From: Achatina immaculata
Lineage: Eukaryota > Mollusca > Gastropoda > Stylommatophora > Achatinidae
Reading direction: 5' to 3'
NCBI GenBank assembly: GCA_009760885.1
Contig: CM019697.1
Coordinates: 33,693,096-33,757,095 of the forward strand
Length of the DNA: 64,000 nucleotides
The translations under genes and the position numbers were made by a program. Positions 1-38,860 of this stretch are shown in pieces; positions within the stretch are counted from its first letter, which is position 1; each line of letters starts with the position of its first letter. The notes beneath the pieces are model-generated. The model did not search any database, was not told where the DNA came from, and saw only the letters and a program-made list of their open reading frames with translations.

Positions 1-709
1 CCCTCCTCCCACAACTTTCCTGTGTAATATTTAGCCTTTCAGAAACAGCAGAAAAGGCCTCAAGGCCTCATGGCTGTGGAGTATGCGAAACAAGCATTGA
101 GAACATAAATAATTTCGTTTGTCACAACCAATACCAGTCCTCCGTAGCTAAATCACTAAAGACGCACTTCAAAAGTGCAGTGCCAACTGGAAGATATTGG
201 GTTCAATCCCGGGAGAAAAAAAAAACGCAACAACTCACGAGACCTCTGGGAGTCATGACCCAGAGGGGGCCCACCCCCATTATAGTGTCTTGTCCAGTCG
301 TGTACTTTCTTTGTTTGGGGGAGGGTGTAGGAGAGGGAATAAGACCTTCCGACAAGGCTCATTAAGGTTTCTTTTATATCATCCATCAATATTCCCCCCC
401 CCCCACCCAACATTGGTCGCCTCTCCCTCTGTTCCTAGCATTCTTAACTTTAGTGTTTTCTTTGGTACACTGTCCGACTGTAGTCGAGGTCAAACCATTT
501 GATTTTGTTGTTTCTGGGTGTAGTTTAAGTACTGGTGTTACTTCAACCCTTGCCCTGATGGTGTCAATTCTGATGTTGCCTCTTACTGATACATTTAGTA
601 TTCTACTCCAATATCTCATTTCTTTTTATTTTTAGCTGTCAATGTCCATATCTGATACTGTCTTTAAAAAGTGCTTCATTCAAGTGTAACACTATCAATA
701 CAATGTCAG
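1..709. other. Intron upstream of exon A
   Basis: No earlier cyclase exon (kinase-homology HGNLKS-type or transmembrane sequence) is visible in any frame. Apart from the SINE-like fragment and a C-run near 393-406 nothing is recognised. Confidence 0.5.
168..300 (+). mobile_element. Possible tRNA-derived SINE fragment
   Basis: GGGTTCAATCCCGGGAG (about 209-225) fits a tRNA B box, followed by an A-run and CCTCTGGGAGTCATGACCCA. A tRNA-like A-box region may lie near 148-165. It is upstream of exon A in intronic sequence. Confidence 0.4.
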
Positions 710-26625
<25,916 letters not shown>

Positions 26626-26702
26626 ATTTGTTACATTCATTGTCTGTAACTAGACGAACTGTTGTAAAAATATGACAGGCACCATTCCGTTGTCTAAGTT
26701 CA

Positions 26703-26738
<36 letters not shown>

Positions 26739-26739
26739 G
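26703..26739. repeat. (ATC)n microsatellite in the 3' flank of the cyclase gene
   Basis: About 12 ATC triplets just after the stop codon region. Confidence 0.95.
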
Positions 26740-26775
26740 TTGGTTAATGTACGAGAGCGAATTAAAAAGTAGCCG

Positions 26776-26912
26776 CAAATCAGGGGTTGTAACCACTGAA
26801 AAAAAAATATGAGAAACTTTTTGGCTCCCCATCCCCACCCCGGAGTCTCTTCACATATTTTTTCAATGGTTCCTTTCCTTCACGCGCGGTTACTTTTTTG
26901 ATTTGCACATGT
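26776..26912. mobile_element. MITE copy 2
   Basis: Left GCAAATCAGGGGTTGTAACC then ACTGAAAAA; right TTTTTTCAATGGTTCC and GGTTACTTTTTTGATTTGC. Inverted ends as in the copies at 21.4 and 52.9 kb. Confidence 0.6.
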
Positions 26913-28150
26913 ACATCATTTTGGACGAGCTAGCGCCATGAATTCTGCAAATACCTGGAGCAGACCCAAAGAATCCTTTCAGCAGACCTCACCGCCATGG
27001 AAGACCGTGTCATGAACTAGCTCAGCTCAATGAAGCAAACGCCACCAAGTTTCCAGAGGGAAGGCGGGAGACGGAGTCTTGACCATTTCTGGATGGTCTC
27101 GTCCTGATAAAGCTATCTTGAGTGTACATCTCAGTCTTCGTAACACACTTTCGCACATTTACCATCCATGGATGCTGTCTCTGGAGCATGGATAAAAACG
27201 TTATAAAATTTCCCCAAAAGTGCCGCTCATAGATTTTTATAATGTGTTGGTGACTTGTAATGCTTTGATTCAGGTGTAGTAATTATTCTGTGATCTTAAA
27301 TTTGACTTCTTATTACATGTCTGAATTGTATAAAACACAAGCATTGGTTTTATGCCAATATATGATCATATATTTTAGTCTTGAAGAATGCTGGCTCAAA
27401 ACCTGTGTGTTCTGACGCAGTGCTAGTGTGCGAAAGAGCAGGCGAGAGTTTACATGTATGTGAGATTCTGACAACTGAAAGTAAATGGCAAAAGAAGAAA
27501 TCAGTATAACGGAAAAAATTGATAGTATTAACAGTAATATTAGCAACAGTGAAAAACAGTGTAAATGATTGTCACAAGACTTCGAGACTTTAACGACAGA
27601 AAAAGTGATAAGAAAAAAAAGAAAACAAAGTGACACAATTCAGAGAGATGAGATGAAATAAACGTGTACCAGATTTTAAAAAAGCTAACATAAAATTAGG
27701 TGTCAAGAAAAAAAAGATGACATTAGACGATGTGGCAACAGAAAAATAACATTAGATAATATGACAAGAGGAAAACTATAACATCAGATAATGTGAAAAC
27801 AGAAAAGTTATAATTTCTGATAATGTGACATTAGGAAAACTCTAACATTAGACAATGTGACAAGATTTTAAAAAATTATCACATTAGATTATGCCACAGT
27901 AAAAACTTACAACATTACATGTTGTGACAAAGGGGACATTATAACATTAGGTAATGTGACAACAGACAAAATGATAACGCCAGACACCTGGGCGGTTCTG
28001 TCTCAGCTGGATGTCTTCAGGGTAGTGAAGGGAGAGACAGACCAAAGTGAGCTTATGATTTTAGAGATTGTCACCAAGGATGACTAGAGAACGCAGGCGA
28101 CATCTAAACGGCACATGATGATGTTTATAAACCAGTCACACAAGTATATA
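26913..28150. other. Intergenic, no gene recognised
   Basis: The segment 27700-27970 has loose repetition of ACATTAGATAATGTGACAA-like words. AATAAA at 27657 could serve the cyclase gene. Nothing else identified. Confidence 0.4.
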
Positions 28151-28159
28151 TACATGTAT

Positions 28160-28377
28160 AAGCTAGCTATCAAGCCATCAAGTGGAACACACCAGGCCGA
28201 AGAAAAAGAGGCAGACCACGTGAAACTCTAAAGAGGAAGTTTTTAAGAGAGGCCAAATTAATAGGCATAAAGTCCCTTTTGAGGTTGAAAAGCTCGCCAA
28301 AAACAGGAAAAATTGGCGAACCACCTTGCGAGCCCTATGTGACGTTTAACGGCACGGGAAGGATATAAGATATAAGA
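28160..28377 (+). mobile_element. LINE 3' end with ATAAG/TA tail
   Basis: Reads AIKWNTPGRRKRGRPRETLK then REAKLIGIKSL, the common LINE C-terminus (W.P.GRRKRGRP). It runs into ATATAAGATAAGATATA and the (TA)n at 28378. Confidence 0.75.
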
Positions 28378-28379
28378 TA

Positions 28380-28442
<63 letters not shown>
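28378..28442. repeat. (TA)n microsatellite
   Basis: About 32 TA units; probably grew from the LINE tail to its left. Confidence 0.97.
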
Positions 28443-28445
<3 letters not shown>

Positions 28446-28959
28446 GTAAAACAGTATGCTAAAACGAACGGAGTGTTTGAGTTTGCTGTAAATCAAATGT
28501 TTTATATACTCACTTTTTATTTTGCTATATCGTGACATTATCTTGTATTGCTTTTGCTTCAAGTGAACAGTTCTGATGCTTCATGTATTTGGGGCAGTTT
28601 TCACGAATTTAGATTAATAATAATTGTTTGCATTTGCAGTATTTTTGCATTTTGTTTGTTTTTTTCTTTTGAAGTCCATACAAAGCGGTTCTAAACATTT
28701 TTGTTTAGCTTCGCGAAAACCCTGCATTAAAGTATTTACCACCGCTAATTTTTCGTTCCACATGTCATTCCTCCCACATCCATCTATCACGGTCATGCGC
28801 CCACCATCAACTCCACCACCTCCCCTCCCCTACCCCAATTCATCTGAAAATCTATAAATTCTAATAAAGGTGTTAATGTAGACAGGAGAAAAAAAACTAT
28901 ATTTCATTCTACTTTGTCCATTAGAGGCTTCCACAGCGCCGAAAAGAAGAAGAATAAAT

Positions 28960-29465
28960 GTGTCGTGTAGAAAATGTTAACTAGGTATAACTTGTGTGTC
29001 GTGTAGAAAATGTTAACTAGGTATAACTTTTGTGTCGTGTAGAAAATGTTAACTAGGTATAACTTGTATGTTGTGTAGAAAATGTTAACTAGGTATAACT
29101 TGTATGTTGTGTAGAAAATGTTAACTAGGTATAACTTGTGTGTTGTGTAGAAAATGTTAACTAGGTATAACTTGTGTGTCGTGTAGAAATGTTAACTAGG
29201 TATAACTTGTATGTTGTGTAGAAAATGTTAACTAGGTATAACTTGTGTGTCGTGTAGAAAATGTTAACTAGGTATAACTTGTGTGTTGTGTAGAAAATGT
29301 TAACTAGGTATAACTTGTGTGTCGTGTAGAAATGTTAACTAGGTATAACTTGTGTGTCGTGTAGAAAATGTTAACTAGGTATAACTTGTGTGTCGTGTAG
29401 AAAATGTTAACTAGGTATAACTTGTGTGTAATGCAGAAAATGTTAATCAAGCATAACTTGTGTAT
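28960..29465. repeat. 34-bp minisatellite, intergenic
   Basis: About 14 units of GTGTCGTGTAGAAAATGTTA then ACTAGGTATAACTT. Confidence 0.96.
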
Positions 29466-29724
29466 GTAGGAAATTCTCTCCTGTAGAGGGCAGAACAACA
29501 ACACAGCTCCTTCAGATCATCAGAGGAAGTAATCCCCTCCTTCAAGCTCATACACATACACACACACGTGTTTCGGCCTAACTAAACTCCTGCTTGTGAT
29601 ACATGTCATGTGCAATAGCAGGGGCTTTTCCCCTTGTGTAGAACTAACTGTCACAAACATCCGGTTCCTAACTTCCGGTTACAGTTGACAGAATTGGAGA
29701 GTAGTTTTTGACGTCCAGTGCTTC

Positions 29725-29835
29725 ATGCGAAGAAAGTCCAGCTTCTAAAGGAGAGGTTGGAGATGTTATAACAACAGGAAAGATCAAATGAGAATAGAGG
29801 CAGGGGAAGAACAGAAAAAATCATGGACACATTTG
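29725..29835 (+). mobile_element. LINE 3' relic (short)
   Basis: Reads LLKGEVGDVITTGKIK then RQGKNRKNHGH-like pieces, similar to the ITTTGKIEGRR motif at 20.6 kb. Confidence 0.4.
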
Positions 29836-30790
29836 AAAATGAATATGAATTGAAAACAAATAACGCGACGGCACAATTTTAAACAAAAAATCACGAACTG
29901 AGTTGATGGAAAATATCAAGGTCCTGGATCTATAGAAAAACATCACCACAAAGGCCTCTCGGCACGGCACGTGATGATGGTGAGGGATGGTTGTCTTTGC
30001 TGAAATAATTTGTAAGACATTTTTCAGCTTGTCTACACCTTCCACATGCTCAGTATGTCCATTTTTTAAAATTTTAGATTCTTATTAGGAAAGTGACCAA
30101 CCGTCCCGTATTACACGATGACGCCGTTTTCTATGGATTTGTCTCGGCAATCGTATTACTTTACTCCGGAAAGCTAAATGTCTCATATTTTAAAATACGT
30201 TTCACATATTGTCCCGTATTCTCACCTTTGATCACCACATGTTCGGAAATATCTAAAAATTCTAAAATTATCCTAGTTATTTTGAAGTAAACGCGAACTG
30301 TGCAGAAGTACAAGTGGGCCTGATTGGTACATCTGCCAGTAAAGTTCTAAACCTTGTCTACTGATTAAAATTTTGGGTTAAAAGTTAAATCCCCCCACCC
30401 CCACCCCTTCTCTTCCTTGTTTGACTGAATGCTCGTATTTGAACTTAGAAAAGATGAAAAAGTTGCCATTATTACTACCGTGTACGCATGGCAAGGAAAA
30501 AAAAAGGTCTTTCCACTTGGAAAAGAAAATATCAACTCACTGTAGCTGTGACTGCAAGATAGTGGTTGCGTTAGATGATGATGATGATGATGATAGCAAC
30601 TTGTGGCGTGTGCGTTTTAGGTGAGCAGTCGAGGGCAGCCATGCTTGACTCACGAATGTTGTCTGCGAAACCATCAACCCAGAAGTCATGTTATATTTTC
30701 TTCATTTCATTATCATGCTCATTTTTTTCCCATTTCATTATCGTTTGGCTTTCATTGATATCCATCTTATTAAAATCGTTTGCAGTTTCA
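29836..30790. other. Intergenic, no gene recognised
   Basis: Contains a (GAT)5 run at 30574-30592. No coding or mobile signature beyond that. Confidence 0.4.
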
Positions 30791-30799
30791 TTCCCTATC

Positions 30800-31320
30800 G
30801 TGTTCACTCTTCTCTTTACATTTTGGTGTTAAACTGTACACTTCACTGTTATCTTTACATTTGCGTGTTAAACTGTACACTTCACTGTTCTCTTTACATT
30901 TGCGTGTTAAACTGTACACTTTTCTCTTTACATATCGGACTTCGTGGTAATCTGTCGTAGTCTCTTTATATTTCAATCTTCCTGGTAATCTGTCGTATTC
31001 TCTTTATATTTCAATCTTCCTGGTAATCTGTCGTAGTCTCTTTATATTTCAATCTTCCTGGTAATCTGTCGTAGTCTCTTTATATTTCAATCTTCCTGGT
31101 AATCTGTCGTAGTCTCTTTATATTTCAATCTTCCTGGTAATCTGTCGCAGTCTCTTTATATTTCAATCTTCCTGGTAATCTGTCGCAGTCTCTTTATATT
31201 TCAATCTTCCTGGTAATCTGTCGTAGTCTCTTTATATTTCAATCTTCCTGGTAATCTGTCGCAGTCTCTTTATATTTCAATCTTCCTGGTAATCTGTCGT
31301 ATTCACTTTACATTTTCGCT
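30800..31320. repeat. Two adjacent minisatellites (about 38 and 36 bp units)
   Basis: 30825-30935: three units containing GTTAAACTGTACACTTCACT. 30955-31310: ten units of TCTTTATATTTCAATCTTCC then TGGTAATCTGTCGTAG. Confidence 0.95.
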
Positions 31321-31583
31321 CAGTCTTCTTCCATTCCATTTCTTGCACGTTCGTTCGTTATTTCTTTGTCAGATGAAGGCGGAAGAAGAAATATAACTTG
31401 GTTTTGTTATTAGATAAGGCGGATGTTCATCGACATAAGATTATTTACTGAACAAAACCTCCATGTCTTGGCACGGAGAAAAACTGGTCAGAATTTTGGA
31501 CAGTCGAGTGGGGCACTGCAAAAATAGTATGAGTGTATTATAACTCTGGAACGAAAGAGCACGTGGTTGCTAGTACGAAAGTC

Positions 31584-31588
31584 AGAGG

Positions 31589-31624
<36 letters not shown>

Positions 31625-31800
31625 GAGGAAGGAGGAAAGGAGGGAGAAAGAGAGAGCCAAAGAGAGCACAGAGAAAAAAGATAGAGAAAAGAGAAAGAGT
31701 GAGGAGAGGGGAATGGGGGAGAGAGAGACGGAGAGAAAGAAAGAAAGATAGAGAAGAGAGAAAGAGAAAGCAGAGAGAGAGAGAGAGAGAGCGTGAAAGA
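31584..31800. repeat. GA-rich low-complexity tract
   Basis: GAGA and GAAAG runs; target of the SINE insertion to its right. Confidence 0.95.
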
Positions 31801-31801
31801 G

Positions 31802-32087
31802 GTAAAGGTAAAAGGTAAATTTCCCGTTTCCATGTCATTAAGGCATATTTGGAAATACGGTGTTAGGCCCGTATTTTCCATGACCTTCGGCACATGAAAG
31901 TGTGATGTGGTCAGTATCACGCCTGGCCCGCTTTACTTTTCCAGATTTCTCTGGTACCCATTTTTAGAGGCTGGGTCAACCCCGGGGCCTTTTGGTGTGT
32001 ACCAGAAAAAAAAATCCCACTGCTGGGACTCAACCCGGTACCACCGAATCAGCAAACCGAGCGCCTAATCACTCAGCCAACCAGGCT
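31802..32087 (-). mobile_element. tRNA-derived SINE, complete, with target-site duplication
   Basis: On the - strand it starts AGCCTGGTTGGCTGAGTGAT (A-box like) and has CCGGGTTGAGTCCCAG (B box), then a T-run, a CTGGTACACACC body, and a TTTACC-repeat 3' end; 286 bp. The 11-bp GCGTGAAAGAG flanks both sides (31791-31801 and 32088-32098). A second copy is at 61.2-61.8 kb. Confidence 0.88.
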
Positions 32088-32889
32088 GCGTGAAAGAGAG
32101 AAATAGAAAATTTTGAACCTACAAACAGAAGGATCGCCAGAAATGGCAGTAAAAAGTATCCAGTGACCGGAGACCCAAGTCCCGACCGTGGGTCTGTAGA
32201 AATAATGGTATTTAGCGCCATAAAAATTATATCTGCGTTATTTAACACCAATATAACGTGTTAGTTCTTGCATTAAATGATGTTTTGTGTCTCCCATGTT
32301 ATGTCACTCTGGGAATCGTAGTTTTCATACAAAACCGCTTACGTCCTTTGTTTCTGTTCTCTCTTGCTTAAATGTGGTCTTCGCGAGTAACAGCGATGCC
32401 GGAACGTGGCAGCCAGTGGCGGCCAAGACCCTCTCCTTGGTGCTTCTATTTATCAGGACGGAGTGATCTGTAAACCAAGCTAATGATGCATGGGTTCGCC
32501 GTAGTCCAAATGATGGTGATGAAATATGCCAAGCATCTGATTTCTTGAATCTACTCTCCATCCGACACCAGCCATAGAGAAGAAACAAGCACCAAAGATT
32601 ATATAAGTTAGAACTAGCGTCCTGTTTATTCTCGCTTTTAATTCTATATCCTGGAGACAGTCACATTAAGACTGCAGTTACTTCCCGAGTCCCGGATTGT
32701 TGTCTCTAATTCCTTTTGTCTGTTTTTTTTAATCTCTACCATTTTTCTTCTATGATTATCCTCTGTCTTCTTTTAAAAATTCTCCGTCATTTATTTTCCA
32801 CTACTAAATTTGTTGTTCTGTTTAATTAGATATTCCATTTTTGGATTATTTTCCATTAATTGTCCATTACCCCTTCTGAATTGTTTTCC

Positions 32890-32894
32890 ATTAA

Positions 32895-32947
<53 letters not shown>
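32890..32947. repeat. (CT)n microsatellite, LINE tail
   Basis: About 24 CT units; on the - strand it is an (AG)n tail directly after the LINE 3' end. Confidence 0.95.
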
Positions 32948-32950
<3 letters not shown>

Positions 32951-33862
32951 CCTTAAGTGCCCAGGGCACATGGGGCTTCCGCGAGGGTTTTCCACAAATG
33001 CTTGTCCTTTGCCTTTTTTTCTGCTCTTGCCCAGGTGAGCCCTCTATTGCTCAACATCCTTTCTGTTGTTCTTCTCCATGTGTCTATTGGTCTACCCTTA
33101 CTTCTGTTCCCCTGTGGTGTCCATCTTAGTGCTATTTTTGGTAGTGAGTTGTCAGTCGTTCGGAGCACATGTCCCAACCATCGCCAGCGTCTTTCCTCAA
33201 TAATTGCTGTCAGTGGCTTCATCTGCATTTCTGCCAACAAGATGTTATTTCTTATGGTGTTTGGCCAAAATATTTTTTAATTCTACGTAAACATTTAGTC
33301 TGGAAAGAATTCAACTTGTTTTCTATGGTTTTGGTGATTTTCCAGCATTCACTACCATAGAGTAGTACACTTAGAACATTATTCTTAAATATCCTGATTT
33401 TCATATTTATGCTTAGTTTATTTGATTTCCATATATTCTGTAGCATTGCAAAAGCCTGGTTTGCTCTAGTAAGTCTGCTGTTGATGTCCTCTGTGCTGTC
33501 TCCATTTTCTACTACTCTGCTGCCAAGGTATACAAATTCGTTGACCTCCTCCACTAACTTGTTATCTACTCTGAGTACATTTCTGTTGTTCACATTTTGC
33601 TTCATTAATTTTGTCTTTCCTACGTTGATCTTTAGTCCTATGTTGTTTGCATTCTGGGTTAACTTGTTTATTTTATCTTGCATATCTTTGTGACTGCTTG
33701 ATAATAGACAAATGTCGTCCGCAAAGTCAAGGTCCTCCAGCACTGTGTTAAGGGTCCATTGTAATCCTCTGCGTTTGTCTGATGTTGCCTCCTTCATTAA
33801 CCAGTCTACTGCCAAGATAAATAATGTTGGTGATAGTACACATCCCTGTTTCACTCCTGGTT
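32948..33862 (-). mobile_element. LINE with reverse transcriptase motifs, 5'-truncated, (AG)n tail
   Basis: Reading - strand: MKQGCVLSPTLFILAVDWLM, LEDLDFADDICLLSSSHKDM (the FADD catalytic box), LKINVGKTKLM, FVYLGSRV, LSVLLYGSECWKI. After a frameshift near 33250: RRWRWLGHVLRTTD, GNRSKGRPIDTWRRT and the end EAPCALGT. So reverse transcriptase motifs from about box 4 to the C-terminus are present; the 5' half is missing. A second copy is at 56.1 kb. Confidence 0.92.
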
Positions 33863-34160
33863 TTTTCCACTATCACGTACGAATTGCTTTCCATTAATTT
33901 TCCGCTAACACTTCTGAATTAGTTTCCATTAGATTTTCACGATCACTTTCGAGCCGTTTTCCATTAATTTTCCCTATTACTTTTGAAAGTTACAATTAAT
34001 TTTCATTTTCCGCTGGGCTTTTGAGATGTTTTCCATTAATTTTTTTCAGAATCATTCTTTGTTTATTTGTTTTCCATTAATTTCCAACACTTCTCTCAAA
34101 ATATTTTCCGTTAATTTTCCAGTCAGACTTTTAAAATTCTTTCTCAAACATTTGTCGCTA
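33863..34160. repeat. Diverged TTTTCCATTAATTTTCC repeats
   Basis: About eight irregular units of 30-45 bp on the 5' side of the LINE; some also occur at 32840-32900 on the other side, suggesting the LINE inserted into this array. Confidence 0.7.
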
Positions 34161-37100
34161 CTTCTCCTTCAAGTCAAGTGGTACAGACAAAAAACAAAAC
34201 TTACCTTAATAACAACAGCAAACCACGAAACAATTTCTCCATACACAACTAAACAAACTGAGGCAATACAGTTGAAAGATGACGCATGATTGATTTTATT
34301 ACACGTAGAAACATAGACAAAAAAAAAACACAGCAGGGTAGAAGGACAAGATGCGCAAACAGTTGAACGGCGTCGTTGACGCCATTTACATGCTCAGAGG
34401 TTCTCAAACTTTTGGAGTCCTATGGATTCTATGCACGTCTTAAAATGAACCAATAATATCTGAATTCGATTTTATGTTAGAATTTTTTTTTAAACGTACC
34501 CATGAATTTGACAAAAAAGAGTTTAGAGTAAAAGATAATTGTGGCCATGACTGATAATGAATAGAGAATGGATTAAAGTAGAAATCATTTTGCTGGAATA
34601 AAAAACAATGTTTCTGAACATTACTTTAGCATATTTTAACGCTAAAAATAATGATCTGCTTGAATAATTAACGTCAGTAATTTACTGGTTCCGGCATTGT
34701 TTAGTTAAACACTTTATCATGAAAATAGTTCTTAGGCTTGTTAATTTTGTCACAGACATATTAAAAAGAAAAACATTTGAGGTTGGGGTTGTAGAAAGCG
34801 AACCTCTGTTACCAGAGATAAACAGCATCACTAACTTCCAAGCGAACCTCTGTCACCAGAGATAAATAGCGTCCCTAACTTCCAAGCGAACCCCTGTTAT
34901 CATTGATAAATAGCGTCACTAACTTCCAAGCGAACCTCTGTTACCAGAGATAAATAGCATTATTAACTTCCAAAGAAACTATCTATAAACAGTTGCTAGC
35001 TCTTGTTTATGTTTCTGACTCAATTTTGTGTAGTATCGGGAACATGTTCCATTAACATTTTCTTCAAAATTCCGCTATGATATGTGATGTAGTATCCCTT
35101 TTATCTGTTATTTTAGTCCTTCTTTTAAGATACTTGTATCACACGCATGAATGATACTTGTATCACACGCATGAATGATACTATGGACCTGCTAATTTAA
35201 ATCTTTCCACGTCGTATCTCGCATAAGCACATCTTACCTCCCTCTGCAAGGCTACCTCTACTGTACATTCTAGCTAAACTTTTTAATTTATGTACAGCAT
35301 TTCTAATTATGTACATAAATAGGCCAGATCATGTACAGAATAAAGAAAGATCATATTTCATATTTTGTACAGTTTTATCATCTCCAACATTAAAAAAATT
35401 TTTTTTTCTTTTTGGTTTGTCTTACTATACATGCATTGTGTATTATCGACTTGTCTCTGAAAGTTGTCAGGAAGTGAACATTTCTGGAATAGACACGATC
35501 CAGGTCACCAATGCCTGATGCCAGGACTTTAGGGCGAGCTGTGGTTTTACGCATCTTAACACAACAGCACCAGGGAAGTCGTAAATTTGTTTTTTGAAAC
35601 TACTCTATCCATAACTTTACCTACAAAAGGGGGATAATTAACAGTGTTGCCAGTTAGAATAATATAAACGGCTTTTTTTCTGTGCGATATAATTCCCAAG
35701 CAAGAAAGTAGTAATTAATAACAAAAACAGAAAAAAAGTAATAGACTCAGATAACTGCTGGCATAAGTTCTAGTCATGTGACTTTTGTAGCTGAGAACTG
35801 GATGATGTTTTCAAGATTCTCGCGTAAGTTTTGAACCCGTAATGATACTCAATCTGGGCAACAGCTTCAAGTACTACACCATTTTACGACTGTGTCAAAT
35901 TATACACGTCCCTTTTTATAAGTACTTTATATGAAGCATATAAATTCATTCAAAATGATTATGTTTAAACAGTTTATATTCCACGACCTTTTTTTTCTAC
36001 AAACTATTTATGCTGCCTTTTTTTCAGTTACATCTCTTTTTTTGATGGACAATTCAAGTTTTGAGCTAGAAATGAGGTCGGGGATTCTGAAGATTTCTAG
36101 ACTGAAACGATTTGAATTTTGGTTCCAGGAACAATCTGCGGTTTTTTTTAAAAAGTCTTGTATAGTTTTCTACCTTAAAATCGTTTCCTGTTTAGCCATG
36201 GTATTTAGCCTTGTACGTGAAACAAGAATGAAAGACGTGGTGATGACAGACGGACATAAAACTGGAGAGAACATTAGATCACTGTTGTTCGTGTGCGCAT
36301 GAGCAATGCTTCAGTATTGTACTTTTCTTTCTTTCTTTCTTTGTTTCTTCATTACGATTATTATTATTATTATTTATTTATTTATTTTTCAAATTAAGAA
36401 TTGAAGCTTTTCTCTTCTTGCGTTAAAAATTACGGGCCGGAATGTTAGAACGAAATTATATATATATATTATTTTGTAGAACTGTTTCCGGAGCTATAAT
36501 TGTGATTTTATCACTGTTTTTAAGAAAAAAAAATCAAAACCAGTGATTTACTAAACTCCTTGTGCTGGTAAAAAGTGGATATATTCCTGGGCATACTGAT
36601 AAAATTATCAAAATTTAGGCATGAAATGAGTGTAGATGAAATGAAAAAAAAAAAACTGAAAACATGAGCTGAAAAAAATGTATGTTTGTTGAGTAAAAGT
36701 GTTACCATAGAAACAAATTAAAAATATTGACTTCCAATTGCGTAATAACGAATTTAAAAAAATAATGTTAGAGTTTTGTGCCTTCGACAAACGTTGTAAA
36801 TGTTTGGAAATAAATAACCAAAAAGAGCAAGCTAAAATTAGTAACAACAGTCGAAGAAGTGAAATTTTCCGAACTTCACTGACGAAAGAAGTGATTTCTT
36901 TTTTTTTTTTCGACTTCTATGATGTGATGTTTTCGTAACTCTCTCGAAGTGTCATGCGCACAGCGCACGTGATCTAAATATAGCACAGCTGAGAGGTGGC
37001 TGGGCCATCTGGTGACACCGTCCTTGGCTTGGATTGGACGATCAAGCAACCAATAGGATTTGGCGTATGATTTTTCAAAACGGTTCAGTCAAACTGTTTT

Positions 37101-37540
37101 TCGCGGCAATAAGTAATATTAGATTAATCCTGTAAAACTGTTCCGCTGACCAAATTAAATTTCAGCTTTTAAAGTTCTGAAAATATAAAGATGAATATCA
37201 TACTGTTCTGCTGGAAGTTTATCTTGAAATCTGTGTCTAATTCTTTCAAAGGAGGTATGAATTTAAACGGCCAATCCTATCGGCGCTGTATTCAAGGGGG
37301 CGATACCGAGGGGGCGATACCAGTATCGCCTTCTGGCGCCGGCGGAGACATTTTTCCAGTGGTCTCCCTTTGCCCAAAATGGCAGGGCGGTGTCGGTAAA
37401 CCTCTGTACCCGCACATATTTCCTTGACTGGCTATCTGTGCCTGCCTGTGCTGGACTGTTTCTTTTGGGACGAAACAGTGGTTCTCCGTCAGGCACTGTG
37501 GACAAGCGATAAATTAATTATTTAACTGAGCATATGATAA
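34161..37540. other. Intergenic, no gene recognised
   Basis: 34790-34985 holds four units of about 44 bp with GCGAACCTCTGTTACCAGAG. 36300-36480 has CTTT, ATT and TA microsatellites. 37040-37510 is GC-richer, with CCAAT-like words at 37050 and 37270 and the doubled GGGGGCGATACC near 37300, but no transcript evidence. Confidence 0.45.
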
Positions 37541-37790
37541 TCTGTCTGTATGTATGTCTCCCTGCTGGTCTGCCTGTCTCTGGGTCCGTCTGTCTGTCTC
37601 TCTTGCCTATCTTTCTGTCTGCCTGTCTTGTTCGCCTGTCTTTCTTATCTGTCTGCCTGCCACTTTATATGTATGTTCGCCTTTCCATTTCTCTGTCTGT
37701 CTGCCTGCCTGTCTCTGTATATGTTTCTCTCTGTTTCTCCTCTAGTCTGTCTATCTCTATAAATCTGTCTGTCTTATATTTTTATAAGGT
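37541..37790. repeat. CTGT/CTGC-rich low-complexity tract
   Basis: Imperfect GTCTGTCTGCCTG repeats. Open frames here are composition artefacts. Confidence 0.9.
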
Positions 37791-38039
37791 CGTAGGTCGA
37801 ATTCTGCTGGCTATGAAAAAAAAAGTCAAGCTAGAAAATCTATCTTCCTCAGCTCCCATTCACTGAAAGTTCTAAACTATTCTAGATGTCACCTCAAGAG
37901 TAACCCGTACTCGTCCTTTCGATGATAATGATGATGATGATGATGATGATGTCAGAGCTTCCTGGAAGGAAATATATGTTTAAGAAAAGAAGCAATATTT
38001 AAGGAGAATGTGGGAATTCATTAATCAATAGACGTTCAA

Positions 38040-38480
38040 TGAATATTCTAGGTACCGCCAATACTGTTCAGTTATCATTTTAGGTACTGCCAACATTATT
38101 CAATTAACGTTCTAGGTACCGCCAACACTATTCAATGAATGTTCTAGGTGCTGCCAGCACTATTCAATGAATGTTCTAGGTGCTGCCAACACTATTCAAT
38201 GAATGTTCTAGGTGCTGCCAACACTATTCAATGAATGTTCTAGGTGCTGCCAACACTATTCAATGAATGTTCTAGGTGCCGCCAACACTATTCAGTTAAT
38301 GTTCTAGGTAACACCAACACTGTTCAATTATTATTTAGGTACTGCCAACACTATTCAGTTAATGTTCTAGGTACCACCAACACTATTCAATGAATGTTCT
38401 AGGTACCGCCAACACTATTCAGTTAATGTTCTAGGTACCACCAACACTGCTCAATTACTATTCTAGGTACTGCCAACATA
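38040..38480. repeat. 30-bp minisatellite, intergenic
   Basis: About 14 units of AATGTTCTAGGTACCGCCAA then CACTATTCA. Confidence 0.95.
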
Positions 38481-38599
38481 TATTTTATATGTATAAGGTG
38501 TTTTGTTAAAGCCTGAGAGTCGCACACATGAAACGAATACTTGCTAGTTCTGTATTAGACAAGAATTAAATCCACTGCCGGACACCTAGTTCAACAACG

Positions 38600-38860
38600 G
38601 AATGTGGGTTAGCCAAGAAGTCATGTGGGTTAGCCAAGTAGTCATATGAGTTAGCCAATAAGTCATGTGGGTTAGCCAAGAAGTCAGTTGGGTTAGCCAA
38701 GAAGGTATGTAGGTTAGCTAAGAAGTCAGTCGGGTTAGCCAAGAAGTCATTTGGGTTAGCCAAGAAGTAATGTGGGCTAGCCAAGAAATCATGCAGGTTA
38801 GCCAAGAAGTTAGTTGGTTTAGCCTAGATGTCTTGAGGGTTAGCCAAGAAGTCAGGATGA
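38600..38860. repeat. 22-bp minisatellite, intergenic
   Basis: About 12 units of GGGTTAGCCAAGAAGTCATG. Confidence 0.95.

Noticed and set aside
1..120. A cyclase exon starting after TTTCAG near 42
   Set aside because: The frames do not resemble the kinase-homology sequence expected before LLWTAPELLR and no matching donor was seen.
37534..37866. Cys/Leu/Ser-rich frames of 110 codons
   Set aside because: Low-complexity CTGT-rich DNA translated in all frames.
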